Below, piece by piece: positions 18,164 to 27,141 of a stretch of 64,000 nucleotides of DNA. The notes beneath the pieces are model-generated. The model worked only from the letters and a program-made list of their open reading frames with translations. It did no database searches and was not told where the DNA came from. The position numbers and the translations under genes are program-made. Numbering within the stretch: the first letter of the stretch is position 1; each line of letters opens with the position of its first letter. Source of the stretch: Ga0077555 sp963741565 (GTDB taxonomy: Bacteria > Pseudomonadota > Alphaproteobacteria > Rhizobiales > Hyphomicrobiaceae). The stretch covers positions 372,001-436,000 of the forward strand of contig CAVUIK010000008.1 in NCBI GenBank assembly GCA_963741565.1. The letters run 5' to 3'.

Positions 18164-19042
18164 TCAGTCGGCGTCGGCAGCACTGCCTTTGCGCGCGTGT
18201 CGGCGGTCCTCATCATCGAACTTGGCGAGGTCAGCATCAAAGACCAGCCGATGCTCGCCGGCGAGGCAGATGAAGCGCTTGCCGCGGGCACGTCCGATCA
18301 GCGTGAGGCCGGCCTTGCGAGCCAGATCGACGCCCCAGGCAGTGAAGCCCGAGCGCGAGGCCAGAATCGGAATGCGCATCTTGACGGACTTGATCACCAT
18401 CTCGGAGGTGAGCCGCCCCGTCGTATAGAAGATCTTGTCGTCGGGCTTTATTCCATTCAGGAACATGTAGCCCGCGATCTTGTCGACGGCATTGTGGCGC
18501 CCGACATCTTCCATGTAGATCAGCGGGCGATCCTCGGCGCAGAGCACGCAGCCGTGGATTGCGCCGGCCTTGAGATAAAGCGACGGCTCGGTGTTGATCT
18601 TGCGTGTCAGCTGATAGAGCCAGGATGTGTGGATGCGCGCCTCCGCCGACAGCTCGATCCGGTCGAGTTCCTCCATCAGGTCGCCAAAAACGGTACCCTG
18701 CGCGCAACCCGACGTCTGCACCTTCTTCTTGAGCTTTTCCTCGTAGTCGGTCTGGCGCCGCGTGCGCACCACGATAGTCTGGATGTCGTCGTCGTGTTCG
18801 ATCCCCGTGATTTCGTCGTCGGCCTGGAGCATGTTCTGATTGAGCAGATAGCCGACGGCCAAGAGGTCGGGATGATCGCCGATGGTCATCATCGTTACGA
18901 TCTCGCGGGCATTCAGAAATAGCGTCAGCGGTCGTTCGGTGACGACCGAGGTCGTCACGCGCCGGCCTTCATGATCGAGCCCTTCGACCGTGGTCGAGAG
19001 GCGCGGATCGTCAGGCGTCGGCCGGACGGTAAATTCTTTCAC
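18164..19042 (-). CDS. fdhD: FdhD, formate dehydrogenase accessory sulfurtransferase
   Basis: A 292-aa cytoplasmic protein that carries sulfur from a cysteine desulfurase to the molybdenum cofactor of formate dehydrogenase. Family motifs: SVVTERPLTLFLN, GDHPDLLAVGYLLNQ, GAIHGCVLCAEDRP, MEDVGRHNAVDKIAGYM, FYTTGRLTSEMVIK and PILASRSGFTAWGVDLA. The GTG start has AGGAG 7 nt upstream. The catalytic loop reads TSGCAQGTVFG: the first Cys is present, but the second Cys of the E. coli CxxC is a Gly. No formate dehydrogenase subunit gene is in the window. It is divergent from the Mrp gene. The FdhD frame stays open for another 900 codons upstream, which is a mirror of the opposite-strand genes. Confidence 0.93.
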   Translation of the reverse strand: MKEFTVRPTPDDPRLSTTVEGLDHEGRRVTTSVVTERPLTLFLNAREIVTMMTIGDHPDLLAVGYLLNQNMLQADDEITGIEHDDDIQTIVVRTRRQTDYEEKLKKKVQTSGCAQGTVFGDLMEELDRIELSAEARIHTSWLYQLTRKINTEPSLYLKAGAIHGCVLCAEDRPLIYMEDVGRHNAVDKIAGYMFLNGIKPDDKIFYTTGRLTSEMVIKSVKMRIPILASRSGFTAWGVDLARKAGLTLIGRARGKRFICLAGEHRLVFDADLAKFDDEDRRHARKGSAADAD

Positions 19043-19177
19043 GTACTTGCTCCTGGCGAGGCACTCGATCCTAGCACGGCCACAGCGACCAACCGGGGGT
19101 TTTCCTTCCCATGGATCGGCATTATCTGCTAGCCAAAGCACGCACGCGGAAAGCGCTGTGCCCCCAAGGAGACTTGT

Positions 19178-20770
19178 ATGTCGGTTACGAAAGACCAGGT
19201 GATCGCCCAGCTCAAGCGGGTCAAGGGACCCGACATGGAAGGGAATATCGTCGATCTCGGATTGGTGTCCGAGATCCTGCTGAAGGACGGCCGGGTCTAT
19301 TTCTCGATTACCGTGCCAGCGGCCAGGGCCGAGGAGCTGGAGCCGCTGCGGCAGGCCGCCGAAAAGGTCGTGTCGGATATCGGCGGGTTGCAGGGGGTCA
19401 CCGCTGTGTTGACGGCAGAAGCCACCCGCGGCGGCGCGACGCAACGCCCCGCCGGCGGGCAGATGCCAGAAAGTCCACGGGTGCAAGCGGCGCGGGCGAA
19501 AGACGGCACGGGCGACGGCGGCGCTGCCCATAGCCACAACCACGCGCACGATCATCATGGTCACGGACATGATCATGGCCACACGCTTGCTGCCCCTCCC
19601 GCCGCACCGCGCGGCCAGCCGCAGGGCGGCGCAACGCGAGCGCCGGCTGGTGTTCCCGGCATCAAACATCTGATCGCGGTCGCCTCCGGCAAAGGCGGCG
19701 TCGGCAAGTCGACGACGGCACTGAACCTGGCGCTCGGCTTCCAGGCGAACGGGCTGAAAACCGGCATTCTCGATGCCGACATTTATGGACCCTCGCAGCC
19801 GAAACTGCTTGGCCTCTCCGGGCGCCCCGAGGTTGGCGCCGGCAACAAGCTGAAGCCGATGATGGGTTACGGGCTCAAGGTCATGTCGATGGGTTTCATG
19901 GTGGATGAGGGCACGCCCGTCATCTGGCGCGGTCCCATGGTGGTCTCCGCCCTGACGCAGATGCTGCGCGAAGTCACCTGGGGCGATCTCGACGTGCTCG
20001 TCATCGACATGCCGCCCGGCACCGGCGACGTGCAATTGACGATGGCGCAGCAGGTGCCGCTCTCCGGCGCGATCATCGTCTCGACACCGCAGGACCTGGC
20101 GCTGATCGACGCGCGCAAGGGCCTGAACATGTTCCGCAAGACCGACATTCCCGTGATCGGAATCATCGAGAACATGAGCTTTTTCATCTGCTCGAAATGC
20201 GGCGAGCGGCACGAGATCTTCGGTCACGGCGGCGCCAAGGCGGAAGCCGACAAGCTCGGCGTACCCTACCTCGGCGGCGTGCCGCTGCACATGGATATCC
20301 GGGCGACGTCGGACAGCGGCAAGCCGATTACGGCGACCGAGCCGGGCAGCCTGCACGCCCAGATCTATCGCGAGCTTGCTGCCAAAGCCTGGGCCGAGCT
20401 GGAGGCGGCTCAAGGACATCGTGTGAAGCCGCCGGTACTGGAGCCGACGGCCGTGCGCGATGCGCTGCGCGTCACCTTCGAAGGCAAAGCGCCTTACGAG
20501 TTGCCCGCCGAGATGCTGCGCGTCATGAGCCCGTCGGCCGAGGTCCAGGGTCATTCGCCCGAGCAGCGCGTGACGGTTGGGCGCAAGCGCAACGTTCGGA
20601 TCAAGGATCTGCTGCCGGTCGGCAACTACGCCGTGAAAATCGTGTTCGACGACGGCCATGACACAGGTCTTTTTGCGTGGTCGTACCTGGATCTTCTGCA
20701 TCGCGAGAAGGACCAACGGTGGGCCACCTACCTGGCCGAGCTCGAGCGCAAGGGCTTGAGCCGCGGATAG
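19178..20770 (+). CDS. mrp: Mrp/NBP35-family Fe-S cluster carrier with DUF59, His-rich linker and DUF971 (HCF101-like)
   Basis: A 530-aa protein with three domains in order. Residues ~1-90 are a MIP18/DUF59 domain. Residues ~165-415 are the Mrp P-loop ATPase, with deviant Walker A GKGGVGKSTT, the CSKCGE cysteine pair that holds a bridging [4Fe-4S] cluster, and DMPPGTGDVQLT. Residues ~425-525 are DUF971 (ALRVTFEGKAPYELPAEMLR, then FDDGHDTGLFAWSYL). Between the first two is a His-rich stretch at ~118-135 (HSHNHAHDHHGHGHDHGH). The family assembles or transfers Fe-S clusters. Standard bacterial Mrp lacks DUF971. AAGGAGA precedes the ATG. A hairpin follows the stop. Confidence 0.95.
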   Translation: MSVTKDQVIAQLKRVKGPDMEGNIVDLGLVSEILLKDGRVYFSITVPAARAEELEPLRQAAEKVVSDIGGLQGVTAVLTAEATRGGATQRPAGGQMPESPRVQAARAKDGTGDGGAAHSHNHAHDHHGHGHDHGHTLAAPPAAPRGQPQGGATRAPAGVPGIKHLIAVASGKGGVGKSTTALNLALGFQANGLKTGILDADIYGPSQPKLLGLSGRPEVGAGNKLKPMMGYGLKVMSMGFMVDEGTPVIWRGPMVVSALTQMLREVTWGDLDVLVIDMPPGTGDVQLTMAQQVPLSGAIIVSTPQDLALIDARKGLNMFRKTDIPVIGIIENMSFFICSKCGERHEIFGHGGAKAEADKLGVPYLGGVPLHMDIRATSDSGKPITATEPGSLHAQIYRELAAKAWAELEAAQGHRVKPPVLEPTAVRDALRVTFEGKAPYELPAEMLRVMSPSAEVQGHSPEQRVTVGRKRNVRIKDLLPVGNYAVKIVFDDGHDTGLFAWSYLDLLHREKDQRWATYLAELERKGLSRG

Positions 20771-20783
20771 CCGCGTGGGACAC

Positions 20784-20816
20784 TGCGGGCCGGTGGACGG
20801 GAGACCACGGCCCGCA
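20784..20816 (+). terminator. Hairpin after mrp
   Basis: An 8-bp stem (TGCGGGCC / GGCCCGCA) continues inward with GTGG/CCAC after a one-base bulge and has an ~8-nt loop. It lies 13 bp after the mrp stop. No T-run follows, so it could also be an attenuating or RNA-stability element before the TauE gene. Confidence 0.45.
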
Positions 20817-20845
20817 TGGGCCCAGAGCGCTGAACGGGTCCCGCC

Positions 20846-21598
20846 GTGTCCAATGACCTTCTGCTGTTTATCGCGATCGGGTTCGCCGCCCAGATGGTCG
20901 ACGGCGCCTTGGGCATGGCCTACGGGCTGACCGCGACGTCCGTCCTGCTGAGCTTTGGCAGCACGCCGGCCGTCGCCAGCGCCAGCGTCCACGCCGCCGA
21001 AGTGTTCACCACCGCGGCCTCGGGCGCCGCCCATTGGCGGCTTGGCAACGTCGCGACCGCGGCGCTTTGGCGACTGGCACCGGCCGGCATGGCCGGCGGC
21101 GCCCTCGGAGCTTACATTCTGACCTCGTTCCCGGGCGATCGGCTGCGCCCCTTCGTTGCGACCTATCTGCTGGTGGCCGGCTTGATCGTGCTGGCGCGTG
21201 GCATCACATCGCGACCGGCCGGCGCGTTGGCATCGTCGCGCGGGTGGATGCTGGTGCCAATCGGACTGCTCGGCGGGTTCCTCGATGCGATCGGCGGTGG
21301 CGGTTGGGGCGCGTTGGTGACAATGAGCCTGCTGTGCCGGGGCATCGCGCCCCGAACCGCGATCGGCACCGTGTGCCTCGCCGAGTTCTTTGTGACGGTC
21401 ACGATCTCCGGGTTTTTCTTTGCCACCATCGGTTTTGAGCTTTGGCCGATCATCGCCGGGTTGATCATCGGCGGCGTGCTGGCGGCGCCGCTTGCCGCCA
21501 TCGCCGCAAAAAACGTTCCCGACCGGCCGCTGATGATCATCGTCGGCGCCGTCGTCGTGCTGCTCGCGCTGCGCCAGATCCTGATTGCGGTCACATAA
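20846..21598 (+). CDS. TauE/SafE family sulfite exporter-type membrane protein
   Basis: A 250-aa inner-membrane protein with about eight predicted helices and a GTG start (VSNDLLLFIAIGFAAQMVDG). The first TauE repeat is marked by QMVDGALGMAYGLTATSVLL and SASVHAAEVFTTAASG. The second is marked by GLLGGFLDAIGGGGWGALVT and RTAIGTVCLAEFFVT. Family members move sulfite, sulfoacetate or other small anions out of the cell. It lies 75 bp after mrp on the same strand. Its link to Fe-S or sulfur supply is only suggested by position. Confidence 0.9.
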   Translation: MSNDLLLFIAIGFAAQMVDGALGMAYGLTATSVLLSFGSTPAVASASVHAAEVFTTAASGAAHWRLGNVATAALWRLAPAGMAGGALGAYILTSFPGDRLRPFVATYLLVAGLIVLARGITSRPAGALASSRGWMLVPIGLLGGFLDAIGGGGWGALVTMSLLCRGIAPRTAIGTVCLAEFFVTVTISGFFFATIGFELWPIIAGLIIGGVLAAPLAAIAAKNVPDRPLMIIVGAVVVLLALRQILIAVT

Positions 21599-21612
21599 TT
21601 CGGCTGTGCATG

Positions 21613-22740
21613 TCATTCGAACATGATCACCTGGCGGACCACGGTGGCGTCGGCGAGACGGTCGAAGCCCTCGTTGACCTCGTCGAGGCGGATGCAGGCG
21701 CTGCGCAGGCGATCGACCGGCAGCTTGCGGTCTTTGTAGAGCTGGATGTAGCGCGGCACGTCGCGGGCGATCACGCAACCGCCCATGTAGCTGCCTTTTA
21801 TGATGCGCCCATCCTGCACCATGTTGTAGTGCGGCAGCGTCAGCTGGGCGGCAACCGGCGAGAGGCCTGCCGAGACGGTCTGGCCGCCGCGCACGGTGAT
21901 CTTATAGGCCAGCTCCATCGCCTTGATGGTGCCCGCCATCTCGAAGGCGGAGTCGACGCCGCCATCCGTCGCCTTGATGATTTTGTCGATGCAATCGCCA
22001 TCGCGCGCGTTGAACGTATCGGTGGCGCCGAGCTGGCGGGCCAGCGCTAGCTTGTCGTCGTGCACGTCGACTGCGATGATGCGACCGGCACCAGCGACGA
22101 TCGCGCCGAGCAGACAGGCGAGCCCGACGCCGCCAAGGCCGACGACGGCGACCACATCGCCAGGCTTGGTTTCGGCCGTATTGACCGCCGCGCCAACGCC
22201 CGTGACGACCGCGCAGCCGAATAACGCCGCGTCCTCGAACGGCACATCCTTTGGGATTTTCTGCACCGAGTTGCGCGGCACCACCGCGTGATCGGCGAAG
22301 CACGACAGCCCCGCGTAGTGCGCGACCTCCTGGCCGTTGAGTTTGAGGCGGCGACCGCCGGTGGCGAGATCGCCCTTCTGCTTGGCCACATTGAAATGGG
22401 TGCACAGATTGGGGCGTCCCGCCGTGCACTGGCGGCATGCGCCGCAACTCGGCGCGAAAATGAAGACCACATGATCGCCGACGGCAAGGTCCGCCACGCC
22501 CTCGCCGAGCGCCGCGATCTCGCCGGCGCCTTCGTGCCCGATCACAGTCGGCAGGGGACGCGGGCGGGCCCCCTCGATGGTCGAGAGGTCCGAATGGCAA
22601 AGGCCCGCCGAGCGCACTTTGACCAGCACCTCGCCCGCCCGCGGCGGATCGAGATTCAACGTCTCGACGTGCAGCGGCCGGCTCTGAGCGTAGGGGCGCG
22701 GCAAACCCTGCTCGTACAAAACGGCACCTTTGATCTTCAT
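21613..22740 (-). CDS. Zinc-dependent alcohol dehydrogenase (MDR family, class III-like)
   Basis: A 375-aa enzyme from MKIKGAVLYE. Catalytic zinc ligands are in SAGLCHSDLS, GHEGAGEI and LFGCAVVTGVGAA. The structural zinc site CGACRQCTAGRPNLC has four Cys. The NAD site is VGLGGVGLACLLGA followed by VDVHDDKLALARQLGA. It oxidises primary alcohols or aldehydes with NAD+; layout and length match class III/benzyl alcohol dehydrogenase relatives. The reading frame extends upstream without homology, so the ATG at 22740 is preferred. It is convergent with the TauE gene. Confidence 0.92.
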   Translation of the reverse strand: MKIKGAVLYEQGLPRPYAQSRPLHVETLNLDPPRAGEVLVKVRSAGLCHSDLSTIEGARPRPLPTVIGHEGAGEIAALGEGVADLAVGDHVVFIFAPSCGACRQCTAGRPNLCTHFNVAKQKGDLATGGRRLKLNGQEVAHYAGLSCFADHAVVPRNSVQKIPKDVPFEDAALFGCAVVTGVGAAVNTAETKPGDVVAVVGLGGVGLACLLGAIVAGAGRIIAVDVHDDKLALARQLGATDTFNARDGDCIDKIIKATDGGVDSAFEMAGTIKAMELAYKITVRGGQTVSAGLSPVAAQLTLPHYNMVQDGRIIKGSYMGGCVIARDVPRYIQLYKDRKLPVDRLRSACIRLDEVNEGFDRLADATVVRQVIMFE

Positions 22741-22965
22741 GTTCGCTCCCGTTCCCAGTTGGCCTGCTCCCACCTTCGACCCAATATGAGGCCATCCCGC
22801 GAGGTGGGGATAGATTCCCGGTTGCATTCGCGGGCAACCGTTAACGCGAGGGATAAGTTCCGGGACCGGCGGCAAGGTCGAGGCAGACGTCGGCTAGACC
22901 TTGGTCGTTGGGTCGAGCGATGTGTCAGGCCGAAGGCCAGACAACACGCGCACAGACACCCACGC

Positions 22966-23406
22966 TCACAAGAGGCCGAGGGCGGCAAGTTCCTTGCGCA
23001 GCTTCTGCGGCATCTCGGTGATCCCGTTCGATTTGCCGCCCTTGAGGTCGGCGGGCGCTTCGTCGGCATTGAGATAGCGCCAGCCCTGGAAAGCACGGCG
23101 CGGCATCGGACGCACGGGAACAAGGTTGCGGTCGAGGATCAGCAGCGTGCACGGCGTGCCATCCGGGCGCACGCCCTCGCGCAGGTCGGCGAGTGTCTGG
23201 CGCGCCTGCACAATGCCCTTGATGACCCAATAGATCGAGCCGCCACCGAGCAAGTCGTCACGGCGCTTCGGCATCTGGAAAGTGCGATGGAACAGCTCCG
23301 GCTTCTGGCCGTCGCGCTTCATCTGCTTGAGGCGCTCGGTTTGCCAGTCGGCCAAATCCTCGATCGACTCCGTGCCGACGCTCAGCTTGATCAGGTGCAG
23401 GGTCAT
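22966..23406 (-). CDS. DUF1489 family protein
   Basis: A 146-aa cytoplasmic protein, MTLHLIKLSVGTESIEDL onward, with the family patches HRTFQMPKRRDDLLGGGSIY, WVIKGIVQARQTL and RPMPRRAFQGWRYL. DUF1489 is an alphaproteobacterial family of unknown function, usually single-copy and chromosomal. It sits between the MccA-like carboxylase and the alcohol dehydrogenase on the same strand. No catalytic role can be assigned. Confidence 0.9.
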   Translation of the reverse strand: MTLHLIKLSVGTESIEDLADWQTERLKQMKRDGQKPELFHRTFQMPKRRDDLLGGGSIYWVIKGIVQARQTLADLREGVRPDGTPCTLLILDRNLVPVRPMPRRAFQGWRYLNADEAPADLKGGKSNGITEMPQKLRKELAALGLL

Positions 23407-23555
23407 GAACGCCTCATGCGAGAGATGCCCACGAGTTTAACAGAAACCCGCGGCCCAGGTCATGCGAACGACGCCGAAGGTGTGGCCATGCCTGTGGACA
23501 GAGGGCCCGGCTCGACCGCCTCAGGTCTTCGGCTTCAGGTAATGCTTCTCCGGTC

Positions 23556-25526
23556 TCAGGCCTCGGCCAGCGTCAGCGCCGCGATCAGCGTGCCCTGTGT
23601 CACCTGCTGGCCTTCCGATGCAGCAACCTTGGCGATAGTGCCGTCGCGGGCGGCGTGGAGAACGTGCTCCATCTTCATCGCCTCGACGACGGCGATGCGG
23701 GCGCCCTTCTCGACCACGTCGCCCTCGGCCACGAAGATGCGCGCGACCTTGCCGTTGATCGGCGCGCGGATGGTGTCGCCGGTCGCACCGTCGTCAAGGG
23801 CCGAAGCGTCGTAAGTGGGACACGCGAACTCTGTCTGGACACCATCGACGATGACGGACAAGCGCCCAGGACCAATTCGGTGCTCGGAATAGCTGCGCCG
23901 TTCAGTTCCAGATTCCTGCCGCTTGGGTGAGTCTGACGCCTTCGGACCGTTCGCAGTCCAAAGTACATCGATGTTCAAAAGCACGCCGTTGACCAGAACC
24001 GCCCTTTTCTCCGTCCTGGGCGCTCCCAGTTGAAACCCGTCACGCACTCTCCAAGGAGACTGAACATTTCCAATATTTTCGGTGCGTCCGGCATCGTCGG
24101 CCAACTGGTCGAGAAACGTTGCGAAGCCCCGCTCGAGGACGACAGGATGCTCCGGGCGCGCGGATAGTCGAGCGAGATCGCGACCGATCAAGCCAGTGTC
24201 CATTTGGATATCGCGGACCCCCTTGTCCATGAGCAAGGCGGCAAGAAAACTCTGATTTGTGACGGGACCTACAATCACTGTTCGAGCAAGCGCGTCGACA
24301 AGTCGATCGGCTGCAGATGTTCTGTCCGTCCCACTCGCGATCAACTTCACAATCATTGAGTCGTAGTACGGCGATACAGCTTGTCCTGATGCAATTCCGG
24401 CCTCAACTCTCAGCCCGGCAATGCCTTCTGGCGCTGTGAAATGGTAAATGTCTCCCACACTCGGCAGGAACCCCTTCGCGGGGTCTTCGGCGCACAACCG
24501 CACCTCGATGGCGTGGCCGCTCATCTTGATGTCAGCCTGGGCCATCGGCAGCCTTTCGCCGGACGCCACGCGCAGTTGCCATTCGACGAGATCGAGCCCC
24601 GTGATCTCCTCGGTCACAGGGTGCTCGACCTGCAGCCGCGTGTTCATCTCGATGAAGTACCACTTGGCGTCGGCCCCGAGCGATCCACCTTCGACCAGAA
24701 ACTCCACCGTCCCCGCGCCCTCGTAGCCGACGGCCTTGGCGAGCTTCACGGCGGCTGCGCACATTTTCTCGCGCAGCGCCGGCGTCATCCCGGGCGCGGG
24801 CGCTTCTTCGACGACCTTCTGGTTGCGCCGCTGCAGCGTGCAGTCGCGCTCGAAGATGTGCACAACGTTGCCATGTGCGTCGCCGAACACCTGCACCTCG
24901 ATGTGGCGCGGACGCTCCACGACCTTCTCGAGCAGCACATGCGCGTTGCCGAACGCGCCCTCGGCCTCGCGTTGCGCGGAGGCGAGCAGTTCCGGCAATT
25001 CCGCTTCCGACGTGACCAGGCGCATGCCGCGCCCGCCGCCACCGGCCACCGCTTTGATCATGACGGGGTAGCGGATCTTTTTCGCTTCGAGGCTCAGCGT
25101 TTTGATGTCCTGGGCCTGGCCCTGGTAGCCGGGCACGACCGGAACGCCGGCCTTGATCGCGATCTCTTTCGCCGCCGCTTTGCCGCCCAGCGCACGCATG
25201 GCGTTGGCCGATGGCCCGATAAACTTGAGGCCGGCCTTGGTGGCAGCATCGGCAAAGTCGGCGTTCTCCGAGAGAAACCCGTAGCCGGGATGAATACCGT
25301 CAGCGCCCGCAGCCTTGGCTGCCGCGATGATCTTGTCACCACGCAGGTAGCTGTCGGTTGCGGGCGACGGGCCGATATGGACGGCTTCGTCCGCCTGCGC
25401 GACGTGCAGCGCGCGGGCATCGGCGTCCGAGTAGACGGCCACTGTCTTGACGCCGAGGCGCTTGGCCGTGCGAATGATCCGGCAGGCGATCTCGCCCCGG
25501 TTGGCGATCAGGATTTTTTTCAGCAT
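23556..25526 (-). CDS. Acyl-CoA carboxylase biotin-containing alpha subunit (MccA/PccA type)
   Basis: A 656-aa subunit that carboxylates its own biotin with ATP and bicarbonate. The biotin carboxylase domain runs from MLKKILIANRGEIACRIIRT to ~residue 445, with the glycine-rich ATP loop KAVAGGGGRGMRLV, ERDCTLQRRNQKVVEEAPAP and EMNTRLQVEHPVTE. A BT-like domain follows (SPWRVRDGFQLG). The C-terminal biotinyl domain has the biotinylated lysine in EAMKMEH. The SPWxxRDGF motif points to methylcrotonyl/acyl-CoA carboxylases. No carboxyltransferase beta subunit is in the window. Residues ~350-550 are encoded by noticeably lower-GC DNA than the flanks. Confidence 0.93.
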   Translation of the reverse strand: MLKKILIANRGEIACRIIRTAKRLGVKTVAVYSDADARALHVAQADEAVHIGPSPATDSYLRGDKIIAAAKAAGADGIHPGYGFLSENADFADAATKAGLKFIGPSANAMRALGGKAAAKEIAIKAGVPVVPGYQGQAQDIKTLSLEAKKIRYPVMIKAVAGGGGRGMRLVTSEAELPELLASAQREAEGAFGNAHVLLEKVVERPRHIEVQVFGDAHGNVVHIFERDCTLQRRNQKVVEEAPAPGMTPALREKMCAAAVKLAKAVGYEGAGTVEFLVEGGSLGADAKWYFIEMNTRLQVEHPVTEEITGLDLVEWQLRVASGERLPMAQADIKMSGHAIEVRLCAEDPAKGFLPSVGDIYHFTAPEGIAGLRVEAGIASGQAVSPYYDSMIVKLIASGTDRTSAADRLVDALARTVIVGPVTNQSFLAALLMDKGVRDIQMDTGLIGRDLARLSARPEHPVVLERGFATFLDQLADDAGRTENIGNVQSPWRVRDGFQLGAPRTEKRAVLVNGVLLNIDVLWTANGPKASDSPKRQESGTERRSYSEHRIGPGRLSVIVDGVQTEFACPTYDASALDDGATGDTIRAPINGKVARIFVAEGDVVEKGARIAVVEAMKMEHVLHAARDGTIAKVAASEGQQVTQGTLIAALTLAEA

Positions 25527-25579
25527 GCCCGTTTATTGCAGAGGACGCGCCCAGGCGGCAATGGGGCACGATGGGCGGC

Positions 25580-26404
25580 TTACCGTATATCCCTTGATCC
25601 GGCGTCGAGCGGGACACGCAGCCGCAGCATGCGATAAATCCAATAGGCGCCCGCGGCCGCCGCCAGATGCTTGAGCGTATGACCGCTGACCAGCCCGCCC
25701 AGAGCCTCGTAAATGGGCCCATCACGATCTTCAAACAGCTTGGCGGCCGCATAACAGCCGACACCGGCCAGCAGATCGCCGCCGCGTGTATAGGCGGGTG
25801 GAAAAAGCCAGAGGATCAGCGGAATGGTGAGTACTGGAACGAACTGAGCCAAAGCGTAGAGGCGGAGATCATCCGTCACAGCCCAATAGATCGCAGCAAG
25901 CGCGCCAAACGCCGCAAACGGCCACAGCAGCCGAATCGCTCGCGGCGACACGCGTTCGGCCAAAATCGCGGCATAGAGCGCCATGAAGGACACAGCAATC
26001 GGCAGGCGGTCCCAGAACAGCGTCTGGCTGGTCGGCGCCCAATGATAATAGGCCGATCCAAACGCCGTCAGCGCCAGCCCGGCAAAAACCACAGTGTAGG
26101 CGGTGCGCAGCGACGCAGCGAGATTGGCCGGCTGGCGTGCGAGCCAAGTGAGCCCCAATCCGCCGACCAGCAGGAACGGCAGATTCGAGAGCAGGTTCAT
26201 CACATTGGGGATGCCTAGAACGGATCGCGCATCGTGAAACGCGTGATAGGCCTCGGGCTGGCGGATCGGCTTCACGAACAGCATCATCGCGGCGACCGCC
26301 GCAAAACCGAGACCAAGCAGCACGCGAGTCCGCAAGCGCCGCTGATCCTCGGTGATCGTGCGGCCTGCGGCCAGTTCTTCATCCGCCACCCGAGCGTACC
26401 CCAT
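25580..26404 (-). CDS. Ceramidase-like (CREST superfamily) integral membrane protein
   Basis: A 274-aa protein with about seven transmembrane helices after a ~25-aa cytoplasmic N-terminus (MGYARVADEELAAGR). Family hallmarks: PNVMNLLSNLPFLLVGGLGL; GSAYYHWAPTSQTLFWDRLP with the metal His and Asp; and the C-terminal SGHTLKHLAAAAGAYW with two His. These are the metal-hydrolase ligands of alkaline ceramidases and related CREST membrane hydrolases. A lipid amide hydrolase or related membrane hydrolase role is inferred; the substrate in bacteria is unknown. It ends 54 bp before the carboxylase start on the same strand. Confidence 0.85.
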   Translation of the reverse strand: MGYARVADEELAAGRTITEDQRRLRTRVLLGLGFAAVAAMMLFVKPIRQPEAYHAFHDARSVLGIPNVMNLLSNLPFLLVGGLGLTWLARQPANLAASLRTAYTVVFAGLALTAFGSAYYHWAPTSQTLFWDRLPIAVSFMALYAAILAERVSPRAIRLLWPFAAFGALAAIYWAVTDDLRLYALAQFVPVLTIPLILWLFPPAYTRGGDLLAGVGCYAAAKLFEDRDGPIYEALGGLVSGHTLKHLAAAAGAYWIYRMLRLRVPLDAGSRDIR

Positions 26405-26421
26405 TGTGCTTGGCCACCGGC

Positions 26422-27108
26422 TCACGTCCAGCGGGCCGTATCGGCGCGATCGGCGGCGTTGAGCAACGTCGTGGTGTAAACCACGGTATCGTCGCAAAGG
26501 TCGTAGCGGCGGCTGAGCTTTTCGCGGACGGTGGTTTCGGCCGCGCCTTGCGGGATCTTGGAGCGTTCCCACATGGCAAGATCTGGCCGGCGCGTCAGCA
26601 GCAACGATCGTACCATGCGTGGCGGCGCATCGAGACCTCTCCAGAGGCCGATCACCTGAGAGTCGTAGCTCGCCTCGAAGCCGGGCCAAGCGTCGGCGCA
26701 TAGCTGCAGGAACTCGTCCCAATGGATCAGCGGCGTATCAAACCAGCGAAAGGCATAGTTGCCCTGGCGGCGAGGCGGCTCAGGCGTCGAGGGCCGCAAC
26801 GTCGGCGTGAGCCGGTCGGACGCCACGGCTGTGATCCCGTCGACCGTTCCGAGAGCTGCTTCTAATGACGGGACGGGCGGATTGTTGCCGCTCCAAACCG
26901 TGATCGCCGTCAGCTCATCGCGGGGCCGGCCGATCTGGCTGCGCCAAAGGCCATAGATCGCGCCGCCATCTTGTGCCAGCGCGGGCGCGGCCTCCACCGT
27001 CAGCCGATCGGCGACGGCCATCCATTGCCGTGGTGCGCATTGGATGCGGTGGTGAACATAAGCAGTGGTCACGCGGTTACCCGTTTGGCACTCGGTTCGG
27101 TGCGACAC
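26422..27108 (-). CDS. Protein of unknown function (228 aa, possible ferredoxin-like alpha/beta-barrel repeat)
   Basis: A cytoplasmic protein I cannot place in a family. It has two similar halves: AIYGLWRSQIGRPRDELTAITVW and later QVIGLWRGLDAPPRMVRSLLLTRR. Each looks like a strand-helix unit ending in a strand, so a dimeric alpha/beta-barrel (NIPSNAP-like) fold is possible. The start is uncertain: GTG at 27108 is given, but GTG at 27072 (VTTAYVHHRI) is equally plausible. It sits between sspB and the ceramidase-like gene on the same strand with short gaps, suggesting a shared transcript. Confidence 0.65.
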   Translation of the reverse strand: MSHRTECQTGNRVTTAYVHHRIQCAPRQWMAVADRLTVEAAPALAQDGGAIYGLWRSQIGRPRDELTAITVWSGNNPPVPSLEAALGTVDGITAVASDRLTPTLRPSTPEPPRRQGNYAFRWFDTPLIHWDEFLQLCADAWPGFEASYDSQVIGLWRGLDAPPRMVRSLLLTRRPDLAMWERSKIPQGAAETTVREKLSRRYDLCDDTVVYTTTLLNAADRADTARWT

Positions 27109-27141
27109 TGCCCGGCATCGGTCAAGGCGGCAATAGCCAGC

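Noticed and set aside
16397..18922. An 841-codon + strand open frame opposite the ABC importer and fdhD
   Set aside because: Antisense to well-supported genes, no domain, composition of a GC-rich shadow.
18164..21778. A 1204-codon open frame on the minus strand
   Set aside because: Only the last ~292 codons (FdhD) are real. The rest is the mirror of the mrp and TauE genes, with low-complexity Arg/His/Gly sequence.
22819..22840. CGGTTGC/GCAACCG hairpin upstream of the alcohol dehydrogenase
   Set aside because: A 7-bp stem with an 8-nt loop; could be a weak terminator of the DUF1489 transcript but is not supported by anything else.
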